Shown one piece after another: positions 1-7,213 of a stretch of DNA of 13,726 nt. This stretch comes from Nitrospiria bacterium. GTDB lineage: Bacteria > Nitrospirota > CAKKRA01 > 9FT-COMBO-42-15. The DNA is taken from the NCBI GenBank assembly GCA_919903585.1, contig CAKKST010000428.1, forward strand, positions 1-13,726. The letters run 5' to 3'. Each line of letters begins with the position of its first letter. The first letter of the stretch is position 1. The position numbers and the translations under genes were made by a program. Under the pieces are notes generated by a model. The model worked only from the letters and a program-made list of their open reading frames with translations, was not told the DNA's origin and did not search any database.

Positions 1-1986
1 GTCCTTCTCTGCAAAGGATGCTGCAGGAAGAACAACATCTGCAAGTTCGCATGTGGCAGAAGGGAATAAATCCTGACACACAAGGAAATCTACCTTCTGT
101 AAGGCCTCGTAGAATTCTGATGCCTGAGGAAGTGTCCCTGCAGGGTTTTCGCCGATTATATACAAGGCCTTTATCTTCCCTTTTAACACGCCATTAAATA
201 TCTCAGAAAGGGTCATGCCCTTTTTAGAGGGAACATTCCTGCCCCATATCTTTGAAATGATCTCCCTTTCCTTTGCATCGCCTGTATTCAAAAATCCCGG
301 CAGGAACCCAGGCGCAGCGCCCATTTCTAATGCGCCATACTCATTATTCTCATCACATAACGGCAGAATGGCTGTTCCCTTGCTGTCTATATTGCCTGTT
401 ATAATACAGAGGTCTAAAAGATTCAGCGAGCTCTTATATCCGTCTTGCTGATGCGTAATCCCCTGACCAAAGATTATTACACCCCTCTCTGCCTTTGCAT
501 AGGCCTTTGCAGCGTCGTGAATCTCTTTCTCGCTGATGCCTGTCTTCTCCTCTATCTGTTTAAATGAAAGCCCCTTCAGGGCGCTTTCAAGATTGTCAAA
601 GAATTTTGTGTATTTCTTATATACCTTCTTATCATAAAACCCTTTTTCAAGTATAGCCTTTATAATTCCATGAATAAACCACCTCGCTGAGCCTGTCTTG
701 ATAACCAGATGTTGGGCGGCGAATTTGGCTATATCCGTATCCCTTTCATCAATCACAATCAGCCCTGCGCCCTTTTTTGCAGCAGCCCTCACCTTTAATC
801 CAGCTATTGGATTCACCTCTGTTATGTTTGTGCCGATGGCAAGTATCACATCTGCATCAGCAATATCAGACAGAGATGCCTCAAATCTCTTATTGCCAAT
901 AACCTGCTTAATGGCAGATATGGCATTTATATACCCGTATCTTGCGGCACTGTCTATATTATTTGTGCCAACAGCGAGCCTCATGAATTTCTGGAATAAA
1001 TATATATCCTCATTTGTGCAGTGGCCTGTGATAATCCCTGCAATGGCATCAGGCCCGTCACTTTCTTTTATCTTCTTAAATCTCTCTGCAATAATATCTG
1101 CTGCCTCATCCCATGTCACAGGCTCAAGCTTGTCTACCTTTTTTATTAATGGTGATGTAAGCCTTTTTTTGTTGTTTATAAAGCTGTACCCGAACCTGCC
1201 CCTTATGCAGAGGCTCCCTTCATTAACACCCTTTTCAAAATCTGTAACAACACGCAGCACATCGCCATTCCTTGTCTCTAATGCAAACTGGCACCCGCAG
1301 CCGCAATAGGTGCAGATCGTCTCTGTCCTCTTTGTCTGCCACGGCCGCGCCTTATATTTAAAGGGCTTGCTTGTCAATGCGCCTACAGGGCAGATTGCAA
1401 CGCAGGAGCCGCAGTACTCGCAGTTAAATATGCTCTCGCCCATGAACGGACCGATCTCTGTATGGCTGCCTCTATTATAGGCAGTAAGATTCGTCACACC
1501 CTGCACCTCATCGCATACCCTGACGCATCTCAGGCACCTTACACACCTGTCAAGCTCCCTGTCAATAAGCGGGTCATTTGTATCAATTGTATATTCCTCT
1601 ATATCCTCTGCATAGCGCCTGAATCCTGAACCGAATTTGAATACAAGGTTTTGAAGCTCGCACTCGCCGCCCTTATCGCATATAGGACAGTCCAGAGGGT
1701 GATAGGTTAGTATAAACTCCAGCATCCCCTTTCTTGCCTTTGCTATCTCAGGGGAGTCTGTTGTTACAATCATGTTGTCGCATACCCTTGTTGTGCATGC
1801 AGTCTGGAGCTTTGGCATCTTCTCTATCCTTACGAGGCAGAGCCTGCATCCTCCATAGGGCTGTAATTCTGGGTGATAGCAGAGTGTCGGAATCTCTATG
1901 CCTGCCATCTTTGCAGCCTCTGTAAGGAGCATGCCATCAGGGGCTTCTACTATTTTGTTATTGATTGTTAGTTTAACTGTTGCCAT
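1..1986 (-). CDS. nuoG: NADH-quinone oxidoreductase subunit G (partial, C-terminus outside window)
   Basis: This is the iron-sulfur-rich 75-kDa-type subunit of the complex I peripheral arm, which passes electrons from NuoF/NuoE towards NuoB. The frame is open from the ATG at 1986 to the window edge (662 codons); an estimated 150-250 residues are missing. Ligands visible: C36/C47/C50/C64 ([2Fe-2S] N1b); H96/C100/C103/C109 (His-ligated N5); C148/C151/C154/C158 and C189/C192/C195/C199 (two ferredoxin-type [4Fe-4S], N6a/N6b); C225/C228/C232/C260 (N7, motif CTYCGCGC). A molybdopterin-oxidoreductase fold follows. Where formate dehydrogenases of this superfamily carry the catalytic Cys/Sec (usually ARxCH), this protein reads SAARYGY, so it should be an electron-transfer subunit and not an active molybdoenzyme. 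It is the last operon gene visible, 97 bp after nuoF. The probable Shine-Dalgarno GAGGGG, 11 nt before the ATG, is the edge of a palindromic repeat. Confidence 0.95.
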   Translation of the reverse strand, partial: MATVKLTINNKIVEAPDGMLLTEAAKMAGIEIPTLCYHPELQPYGGCRLCLVRIEKMPKLQTACTTRVCDNMIVTTDSPEIAKARKGMLEFILTYHPLDCPICDKGGECELQNLVFKFGSGFRRYAEDIEEYTIDTNDPLIDRELDRCVRCLRCVRVCDEVQGVTNLTAYNRGSHTEIGPFMGESIFNCEYCGSCVAICPVGALTSKPFKYKARPWQTKRTETICTYCGCGCQFALETRNGDVLRVVTDFEKGVNEGSLCIRGRFGYSFINNKKRLTSPLIKKVDKLEPVTWDEAADIIAERFKKIKESDGPDAIAGIITGHCTNEDIYLFQKFMRLAVGTNNIDSAARYGYINAISAIKQVIGNKRFEASLSDIADADVILAIGTNITEVNPIAGLKVRAAAKKGAGLIVIDERDTDIAKFAAQHLVIKTGSARWFIHGIIKAILEKGFYDKKVYKKYTKFFDNLESALKGLSFKQIEEKTGISEKEIHDAAKAYAKAERGVIIFGQGITHQQDGYKSSLNLLDLCIITGNIDSKGTAILPLCDENNEYGALEMGAAPGFLPGFLNTGDAKEREIISKIWGRNVPSKKGMTLSEIFNGVLKGKIKALYIIGENPAGTLPQASEFYEALQKVDFLVCQDLFPSATCELADVVLPAASFAEKD

Positions 1987-1995
1987 AATAATTAA

Positions 1996-2084
1996 TACCC
2001 CTCACCTTAGTCCTCTCCCCAAAGGGGAGAGGAAAACAAAAATTGAACCCTCTCCCCTTGTGGGAGAGGGAAGGGTGAGGGGGT
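1996..2084. repeat. Cloverleaf-type palindromic repeat between nuoF and nuoG
   Basis: The nuoF-nuoG gap is almost entirely one folded element. Hairpin A is a perfect 10-bp stem, TCCTCTCCCC at 2011-2020 against 2024-2033, with an AAA loop. Hairpin B pairs CCCTCTCCC at 2048-2056 with GGGAGAGGG at 2062-2070. An outer stem pairs CCTCACCTT (2000-2008) with AAGGGTGAGG (2071-2080). It shares core sequence, including the CTTGT loop, with the element at 3384-3497, so both are copies of a dispersed family. There is no U-run after the stems, so I do not call a terminator. The nuoF stop codon abuts one edge and the nuoG ribosome-binding site lies in the other. Confidence 0.85.
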
Positions 2085-3370
2085 CACAAACACCACCTAC
2101 TATGCTGATAACCTACCGGACACCTCTTTTCTTCAATATGCATAAGATATTCTTCCCTGAAATGCTTTATCGTACTCAATACAGGATTAATCGCGCCATC
2201 ACCGAGCGGGCAGAAGGTCTTGCCCTTAATGTTGTCGCAGATATCAAGCATCAGGTCTATGTCCTCTATGCTGCCTTCATTAGCCGTGATCCTGTCCAAT
2301 ATCTGGACAAGCCAGTGCGTCCCCTCACGGCATGGAGAGCATTTGCCGCAAGACTCATGGGCAAAAAATTTCAAAAGCCTCCTTGCCACACCAACCATGC
2401 AGACACTCTCATCCATCACAACAACAGCGCCTGAGCCGAGCATGGAGCCCACAGCGCCGACAGATTCATAATCCATCTTCACATCTATATGCTCGGGCTT
2501 TAACACAGGGGTTGATGCACCGCCTGGTATTACTGCCTTTAGATTCTTCCCGTCTTTTATGCCGCCTGCATATTTATATATCAGATCCTTTAAGGGAGTA
2601 CCCATCACAAGCTCATAATTATCGGGCTTATTCACATGACCGCTGACAGAATATATCTTTGGCCCCGGGGATTTTTCAGGCCCCATCTTGGCAAACCACT
2701 CAGGCCCGTTTTTTATAATATGGGATACATTTGCCAGTGTCTCCACATTGTTTATAACAGTGGGCTTGCCCCAGACGCCAACATTCACTGGAAATGGCGG
2801 CTTTATCCTTGACTGCCCGCGCTTCCCTTCCAGAGATTCTATTAATGCCGTCTCCTCGCCGCACACATAGGCGCCTGCGCCTTTGTGAACATAGATATCG
2901 TAATCAAATTTTTTGCCGAGTATCTTCTTGCCGAGAAAGCCCTTATCATAAGCCTGTGCAATGGCCTTTTCAAGAACCTTTGCACCATAGTCATACTCAC
3001 CCCTTATATAGATATAGCAGGCAGCAGCGCCAATGGCATAGCCTGATATTATGATCCCCTCAAGCAGTTGATGCGGGTCTTTTTCAATAATAGGCCTGTC
3101 CTTAAATGTACCTGGCTCGCCTTCATCAGCATTGCACAGAAGGTACCGCGGTGTATTCTTGTCTGCTGCTGCAAACTCCCACTTCTTTCCTGTTGGAAAG
3201 CCTGCGCCGCCCCGACCCCTTAAACCTGACTTCTGCACTATGTCAACAACCTCTTTTGAGGTATATTCCTTTAATGCCTTCTCAAGGGACTTATATCCGC
3301 CATCTTTCAGATAGGTCTCTATCTCAATTGAGTTTGGCCTATTTATGTTTTTTAGTAAGATGTCGTTCAT
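2084..3370 (-). CDS. nuoF: NADH-quinone oxidoreductase subunit F (NADH- and FMN-binding)
   Basis: NuoF oxidises NADH, passes the electrons to FMN and then to cluster N3, and is the entry point of complex I. Seen: the glycine-rich nucleotide motif GLRGRGGAGFPTGKKW (residues 49-64), NADEGEPGTFK (80-90), CGEETALIESLEGKRG in the middle, and the N3 ligands C341/C344/C347 (ESCGKCSPC) plus C387. I chose the ATG at 3370 (428 aa). An in-frame GTG at 3385 would add five residues, but it lies inside a repeat and directly after a GGAGG with no spacing, whereas GGTGG sits about 10 nt before the ATG. The last residues, VGYQHSRWCL, differ from the usual VGVCKAL-like tail. The stop abuts the repeat at 1996-2084, so the C-terminus may have been rewritten by repeat insertion. 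Confidence 0.95.
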   Translation of the reverse strand: MNDILLKNINRPNSIEIETYLKDGGYKSLEKALKEYTSKEVVDIVQKSGLRGRGGAGFPTGKKWEFAAADKNTPRYLLCNADEGEPGTFKDRPIIEKDPHQLLEGIIISGYAIGAAACYIYIRGEYDYGAKVLEKAIAQAYDKGFLGKKILGKKFDYDIYVHKGAGAYVCGEETALIESLEGKRGQSRIKPPFPVNVGVWGKPTVINNVETLANVSHIIKNGPEWFAKMGPEKSPGPKIYSVSGHVNKPDNYELVMGTPLKDLIYKYAGGIKDGKNLKAVIPGGASTPVLKPEHIDVKMDYESVGAVGSMLGSGAVVVMDESVCMVGVARRLLKFFAHESCGKCSPCREGTHWLVQILDRITANEGSIEDIDLMLDICDNIKGKTFCPLGDGAINPVLSTIKHFREEYLMHIEEKRCPVGYQHSRWCL

Positions 3371-3383
3371 GTTAAAATCATCC

Positions 3384-3497
3384 ACCCTCCCCTCTATCCC
3401 CTCCCATCAAGGGAGGGGAATATAGTCCCCTCTCCCCTTGTGGGAGAGCCACAGTATCTTCCCCTCTCCCCTTGTGGGAGAGGGATAGGGTGAGGGG
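3384..3497. repeat. Palindromic repeat with three hairpins between nuoE and nuoF
   Basis: This repeat fills most of the 135-bp gap between nuoE and nuoF. Hairpin 1 pairs CCCCTCCC (3398-3405) with GGGAGGGG (3411-3418). Hairpin 2 pairs CTCTCCC (3430-3436) with GGGAGAG (3442-3448). Hairpin 3 pairs CCCTCTCCC (3462-3470) with GGGAGAGGG (3476-3484). Hairpins 2 and 3 share the CTTGT loop and look like a local duplication. An outer imperfect stem joins roughly 3384-3400 with 3482-3497. It is the same family as 1996-2084, with one extra hairpin. On the minus strand its far edge provides GGAGGGTGG just before the nuoF start. Confidence 0.85.
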
Positions 3498-3505
3498 TTT
3501 TTATC

Positions 3506-4003
3506 CTATTTCAACCCTTCCAGTATCCTGTCTATCCCCTCTTCTGCAAGGTTTTCGTAATATGTATCATTAATCTGCATCATTGGCGCTGTGCCGCAGG
3601 AGCCGAGGCACTCAACGGTTATCAATGTAAACCTATTATCAGGGGTTGTCTCCCCAACCTTTATACCGAGCTTATTTTCAAGATAATTAAGTATGTGCTC
3701 CGCACCAAGGAGGGAGCAGGAGAGGTTTGTGCAGACCTGAATAAGGTGTCTGCCGGTCGGCTTTGTCTTATACATAGTGTAGTATGTGGCGACACCATAT
3801 ACCTTTGACCTCGGCGCCTTTAATAAATCCGCCACATACTGGAGGGCGGCATCATCAAGATAACCAAACTCATCCTGCGCAATATACAATGCAGGAAGAA
3901 GGAGTGCATCAGTTGAGGGATAATCCTTCATGAGTCCCTTTAATTTCCTCATCCCCTCTTCTGAAAAGGCATAACCTTTCTTTTTTGTCTCTGTCTCAGC
4001 CAC
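3506..4003 (-). CDS. nuoE: NADH-quinone oxidoreductase subunit E ([2Fe-2S] N1a)
   Basis: NuoE is the 24-kDa-type thioredoxin-fold subunit that pairs with NuoF in the NADH dehydrogenase module of complex I. The 165-residue length is normal. An N-terminal helical region contains LLPALYIAQDEFGYL (about residues 35-49) and YGVATYYTMY (69-78). The four cluster ligands are C91/C96 (CTNLSC) and C132/C136 (CLGSC). The start is GTG at 4003, overlapping the nuoD stop by one base (TAGTG), with GGTGAGG about 10 nt upstream. That arrangement implies translational coupling with nuoD. Downstream, a palindromic repeat separates it from nuoF. Confidence 0.96.
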   Translation of the reverse strand: MAETETKKKGYAFSEEGMRKLKGLMKDYPSTDALLLPALYIAQDEFGYLDDAALQYVADLLKAPRSKVYGVATYYTMYKTKPTGRHLIQVCTNLSCSLLGAEHILNYLENKLGIKVGETTPDNRFTLITVECLGSCGTAPMMQINDTYYENLAEEGIDRILEGLK

Positions 4004-5184
4004 TATCTGTCTACCTCACCAAGTACTATATCAATCGTCCCTATTATTGCAATAATATCAGCAATCATATGGCCCCTTGACATATACTCAAAGGCGCCAA
4101 GATGAACAAAGGACGGCGCCCTTACCTTCATGCGATAGGGCCTGCTGCTCCCGTCGCTTACAATATAAATACCGAGCTCGCCTTTTGGAACCTCTGTTGC
4201 ACAATACACCTCGCCCGGCGGAGTTTTGTAACCCTCTGTCACTAATTTAAAGTGATGGATAAGTGACTCTATATCTGTCATGGTCTTTTTCTTTGGCGGC
4301 AATACTATCTTTGGGTCATTTATTAAAAACTCTCCCTTAGGCATCTTATCAAGACACTGCCTGATAATCCTGTTGCTCTGCCTCATCTCTTCAACACGGA
4401 TCAAGTATCTGTCGTATACATCGCCGTTCTTGCCTAATGGCACATCAAACTCTATCTTATCATAAGCAGCATAAGGCTCGGCCTTTCTAATATCGTAGTT
4501 CACGCCTGAGCCGCGCAAAGACGGCCCGCTCATCCCAAAGTTAATGGCATCCTCTGCGCTGATGACACCTATGCCCTTTGTCCTTCCCAGCCAGATCCTG
4601 TTATTTTTTATCAGGGTATCATATTCATCTATGCGCGAAGGAAATATTTCTGTAAACTTATATGCCTTATCTACAAACTCTGATGTTGCATCCCTTCTTA
4701 CGCCGCCGGGGATATAATAGCTTGTTGTAAGCCGCGCCCCGCAGATTATCTCAAAGAGGTCAAGGACAAGCTCCCTCTCACGGAAGCAGAAGAAAAAGAC
4801 CGTCATCGCGCCAAGATCTATTGCGTGTGTGCCGAGCCACAGTAGATGGCTGGCAATCCTCTGCAGCTCTGCAACAATGGTCCTGATATACTCAGCCCGT
4901 TCAGGCGCCTTTATTGAAAGGAGCTTCTCCACTGCCCGCACATAGGCAAAGTTATTCGTCATTGACGCAACATAATCAAAGCGGTCTGTAAGGGGTATTA
5001 TCTGGTTATAGAGGCGGCTCTCCGACAGCTTTTCAATGCCGCGGTGCAGATAGCCAACATGAGGGGTTGCCTTTATAACCTTCTCCCCGTCAAGCTCAAG
5101 GACAAGCCTCAGGACGCCATGAGTGCTGGGGTGCTGGGGCCCCATATTTAAAAGCATCTCTTCTGTTCTAATCATAGTATTCAT
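4003..5184 (-). CDS. nuoD: NADH-quinone oxidoreductase subunit D (49-kDa, quinone site)
   Basis: NuoD forms the quinone-reduction cavity together with NuoB at the foot of the peripheral arm. The 393 residues cover the whole 49-kDa family domain and end in the characteristic DIVLGEVDR. The N-terminal loop MGPQHPSTHGVLR (14-26) carries H22, matching the quinone-binding histidine (His59 of the bovine subunit). Y71 in DRFDYVAS matches the second quinone ligand (bovine Tyr108). It is a separate gene, not a NuoCD fusion. The ATG at 5184 is assigned; an in-frame ATG at 5175 is an alternative, and neither has a good Shine-Dalgarno sequence, unlike most genes here. It is parted from nuoC by an unrelated barrel gene and an 88-bp gap. 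Confidence 0.96.
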   Translation of the reverse strand: MNTMIRTEEMLLNMGPQHPSTHGVLRLVLELDGEKVIKATPHVGYLHRGIEKLSESRLYNQIIPLTDRFDYVASMTNNFAYVRAVEKLLSIKAPERAEYIRTIVAELQRIASHLLWLGTHAIDLGAMTVFFFCFRERELVLDLFEIICGARLTTSYYIPGGVRRDATSEFVDKAYKFTEIFPSRIDEYDTLIKNNRIWLGRTKGIGVISAEDAINFGMSGPSLRGSGVNYDIRKAEPYAAYDKIEFDVPLGKNGDVYDRYLIRVEEMRQSNRIIRQCLDKMPKGEFLINDPKIVLPPKKKTMTDIESLIHHFKLVTEGYKTPPGEVYCATEVPKGELGIYIVSDGSSRPYRMKVRAPSFVHLGAFEYMSRGHMIADIIAIIGTIDIVLGEVDR

Positions 5185-5197
5185 AAAAAAAGACTAA

Positions 5198-5259
5198 AAA
5201 TGCCCCAGTAGCAAAAAACGAGATCTGAAAAATTTCGTACTCGGCTGAAAGGGACATTT
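5198..5259. repeat. Imperfect ~62-bp palindrome upstream of nuoD
   Basis: The ends pair as AAATGCCCC (5198-5206) with GGGACATTT (5251-5259), one internal mismatch. An inner stem pairs ACGAGAT (5218-5224) with ATTTCGT (5232-5238), again one mismatch. AGC/GCT also pairs in register. It fills most of the gap between the barrel gene and nuoD. It is probably a degenerate dispersed palindrome, or a structured leader in the nuo mRNA before nuoD. No other copy is visible here. Confidence 0.5.
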
Positions 5260-5272
5260 ATTTTAATACTTA

Positions 5273-6061
5273 TTATTCAACGCCAAATCTATATGTCAAT
5301 GCCACACCAAGGCCTGTCTTATCGCCTAAACCGACCTCAGCCTTTGCAGACAACTGCTTTGTAAGACGGAATTCCATACCGCCAAATCCGCCGAATTTGC
5401 TCTTGCTTAAGTATTCTTCATAGTAATAATCACCGCCAGAAGTCCGCAACTCCAGTTTACTATATCTGTCCGAATATCTTCCGCCAAGATATGGAATAAT
5501 CCTGAAGGATTGAGATACGTGGATATCATATCCAAAGATAAGATTGCCCTCCCAATCGTATATATTATTTTTTGATTCAGAATATCCGTAAAGGCTATAG
5601 TTAGATACCCTGCCCATATTGAACATACCTGTTCCTGCAATATAAACACCCATTGGAAATTTATAACCTGCCCTTAGACCGCCGCCGCCGTATGCCCCTG
5701 CCTCGCTCTTTCCAACCTCTGTATTGTCCTTAAACTCATCAAATATTGTTCCAATATTTACAAAGAAATTCAGCCAATCAGCAATGCCGTAAGTAAATTT
5801 TGCTGAGTAGATTGAATCGGTAAGCGATGGTTTAAGCTTGTTTAAATCAGTTATGGTTGATTTTGTATATACTGTAAGCACCCCTCCTACAGTTGACTTG
5901 CCGTAATCCATCTTCATCATCCTTTTTCCATAATCCACAGTCAAAGCGGTATCAAAAAGATCCTTCTCAACCAGAACCCCGCCGCTTTCTGCCTTAATAG
6001 TTTCGGCATTTAACAAAAGAGCTATTACAATAAGAAAAATTACAATGAATATTTTTTTCAT
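5273..6061 (-). CDS. Outer-membrane beta-barrel protein of unknown function, inside the nuo operon
   Basis: I do not recognise a named family. The 262-residue product starts MKKIFIVIFLIVIALLLN and has a probable signal-peptidase I site after KA at about residue 24. The rest alternates polar and aromatic/hydrophobic residues, with many Gly and Tyr, as in amphipathic strands (for example YIAGTGMFNMGRV, IIPYLGGRYSDRYSKLELR, LSAKAEVGLGDKTGLGVALTYRFGVE). This fits an 8- to 12-strand outer-membrane barrel, though the C-terminus is Glu and not the usual Phe. The ATG at 6061 has a strong AGGAGGG 6 nt upstream. It lies 46 bp after nuoC and 88 bp before nuoD, in the same direction, so it should be on the nuo transcript. 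Such a gene is not part of complex I; its position is odd and suggests an insertion or envelope-linked co-regulation. Confidence 0.8.
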   Translation of the reverse strand: MKKIFIVIFLIVIALLLNAETIKAESGGVLVEKDLFDTALTVDYGKRMMKMDYGKSTVGGVLTVYTKSTITDLNKLKPSLTDSIYSAKFTYGIADWLNFFVNIGTIFDEFKDNTEVGKSEAGAYGGGGLRAGYKFPMGVYIAGTGMFNMGRVSNYSLYGYSESKNNIYDWEGNLIFGYDIHVSQSFRIIPYLGGRYSDRYSKLELRTSGGDYYYEEYLSKSKFGGFGGMEFRLTKQLSAKAEVGLGDKTGLGVALTYRFGVE

Positions 6062-6107
6062 TTTTTCCCTCCTACCTTCATTAAAATTAAATAGTTACTA
6101 TTTCCCC

Positions 6108-6605
6108 TTAATCAATATCCGGGATAAAATCAAAGGTGCTCCTCTCTCCCCTTCCCTCAGTCGGATAGTCCTTTCTCAACGGATGACCGACGAAGTCCTC
6201 GGGCATGAGTATCCGCCGCATATCAGGATGACCTTTAAAGTTTATACCCATAAGGTCATAGACCTCCCGTTCAGGCCAGTTTGCGCCCTTCCATATCGGA
6301 CACAGGGAATCTATTACCGCGTCTTTCTCAGGCACCCTTGCCTTTATCCTTATCCTGTGATTATGCTTTACTGAATAAAAATGATATACAACCTCAAACC
6401 TCTCCTCCTGCCCGACAAAATCCACAGAGCATACATCTGTTATAAAATCAAAATAGAGTTCTGAGTCATCATGCAGGAATCTGCAGACATCAAGGAGAAA
6501 TTCCCTTTTAATACTTAGAGTCCCCTCGCCAAACTCTACCTTTGTTGAGAGGACAGCGCCCGCAAATCTCTTTTTAATCCTTTCTATAATCAAATCGGGT
6601 GTCAT
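6108..6605 (-). CDS. nuoC: NADH-quinone oxidoreductase subunit C (30-kDa)
   Basis: NuoC is a structural subunit of the connecting module of complex I; it binds NuoD and carries no cofactor. The 165 residues include the 30-kDa signature from about residue 112 to 135: EREVYDLMGI followed by FKGHPDMRRILMP. The start is the ATG at 6605, with AAGGA 11 nt upstream. The 127-bp gap from nuoB holds two repeat elements. It ends 46 bp before the start of the outer-membrane barrel gene, where nuoD would normally follow directly. Confidence 0.95.
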   Translation of the reverse strand: MTPDLIIERIKKRFAGAVLSTKVEFGEGTLSIKREFLLDVCRFLHDDSELYFDFITDVCSVDFVGQEERFEVVYHFYSVKHNHRIRIKARVPEKDAVIDSLCPIWKGANWPEREVYDLMGINFKGHPDMRRILMPEDFVGHPLRKDYPTEGRGERSTFDFIPDID

Positions 6606-6624
6606 TCTTACTTATTTCCTTTAC

Positions 6625-6650
6625 AGGGCAGCCGCCCTGCCTGACGGCAG
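6625..6650. repeat. Short GC-rich double-hairpin repeat between nuoB and nuoC
   Basis: Two mutually exclusive hairpins overlap: AGGGC/GCCCT (6625-6629 with 6634-6638) and CTGCC/GGCAG (6637-6641 with 6646-6650). The CTGCCTGACGGCAG core resembles, in reverse orientation, the stem at 13593-13610, which suggests one dispersed palindrome family with two copies in the window. Confidence 0.55.
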
Positions 6651-6701
6651 ACAGTGACGGTTGTCATACTAAAACTATTCTTTAATGTATAGCGATCCTT
6701 T

Positions 6702-6729
6702 TGTAGGCACGGTTTAAACCGTGCCTACA
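6702..6729. repeat. Perfect 28-bp palindrome just after nuoB
   Basis: Bases 6702-6729 are a perfect palindrome with half-site TGTAGGCACGGTTT, centred on TTTAAA. It starts 3 bp past the nuoB stop codon (TAG, 6735-6733). With no unpaired loop it could extrude as a cruciform or fold as an mRNA hairpin. It lacks a following U-run on either strand, so it is not an obvious intrinsic terminator. It may stabilise the upstream nuoAB message or attenuate read-through into nuoC. Confidence 0.8.
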
Positions 6730-6732
6730 GAG

Positions 6733-7212
6733 CTATTTCCTTAAAAACTTCTGCTGCTGGATTTTATTCTGCAATGTCATTATGCCATGAATCAGCGCCT
6801 CGGGCCTCGGCGGGCAGCCGGATATAAATACATCAACAGGCACAATCTGCTCAACGCCCTGTACAACGCTGTAGGTATTGAATATGCCTCCTGATGTTGC
6901 GCAGGTGCCCATGGCAATTACATACCTCGGCTCAGGCATCTGGTCATAAACCTGACGAAGCACAGGGGCCATCTTTCTTGTTAATGTGCCGGCAACAATC
7001 ATCAGGTCAGACTGCCTCGGTGTAGCCCTGAATACCTCTGCACCAAACCTCGCAATATCATATCGCGGCACAGTCACGGCTATCATCTCTATGGCACAGC
7101 AGGCAAGCCCAAAGGTCATAGGCCATATAGACGATTTCCTCGCCCAGTTGACCATGTCATCCACTGTGGTTGTCAGGATATTTTCCTCAAACTGCCTTTC
7201 TAAAAGCCCCAT
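6733..7212 (-). CDS. nuoB: NADH-quinone oxidoreductase subunit B (cluster N2)
   Basis: NuoB holds the terminal [4Fe-4S] cluster N2, which reduces quinone at the NuoB-NuoD interface. Ligands are the adjacent C38/C39 (GLACCAIEM), C104 (GTCATSG) and C133 (GCPPRPEAL). I start it at the ATG at 7212 (159 aa, MGLLERQF), because GGGAG lies 8 nt before it. Extending to an upstream in-frame codon at 7266 would add 18 residues, encoded entirely inside nuoA. The nuoA stop and this ATG are one base apart (TAAGATG), so translation is probably coupled. Confidence 0.96.
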   Translation of the reverse strand: MGLLERQFEENILTTTVDDMVNWARKSSIWPMTFGLACCAIEMIAVTVPRYDIARFGAEVFRATPRQSDLMIVAGTLTRKMAPVLRQVYDQMPEPRYVIAMGTCATSGGIFNTYSVVQGVEQIVPVDVFISGCPPRPEALIHGIMTLQNKIQQQKFLRK

Positions 7213-7213
7213 C

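Noticed and set aside
698..1309. 203-codon open frame on the plus strand opposite nuoG
   Set aside because: It is antisense to a clearly coding nuoG with all cluster ligands in frame, has no family resemblance and no ribosome-binding site.
3371..3505. CRISPR-like array in the CTCTCCCCTTGTGGGAGAG repeats
   Set aside because: The copies are irregularly spaced palindromes with an outer stem, without unique spacers of constant length.
6702..6729. Intrinsic terminator after nuoB
   Set aside because: The palindrome is strong but no U-run follows on the minus strand, and nuoC continues the operon.
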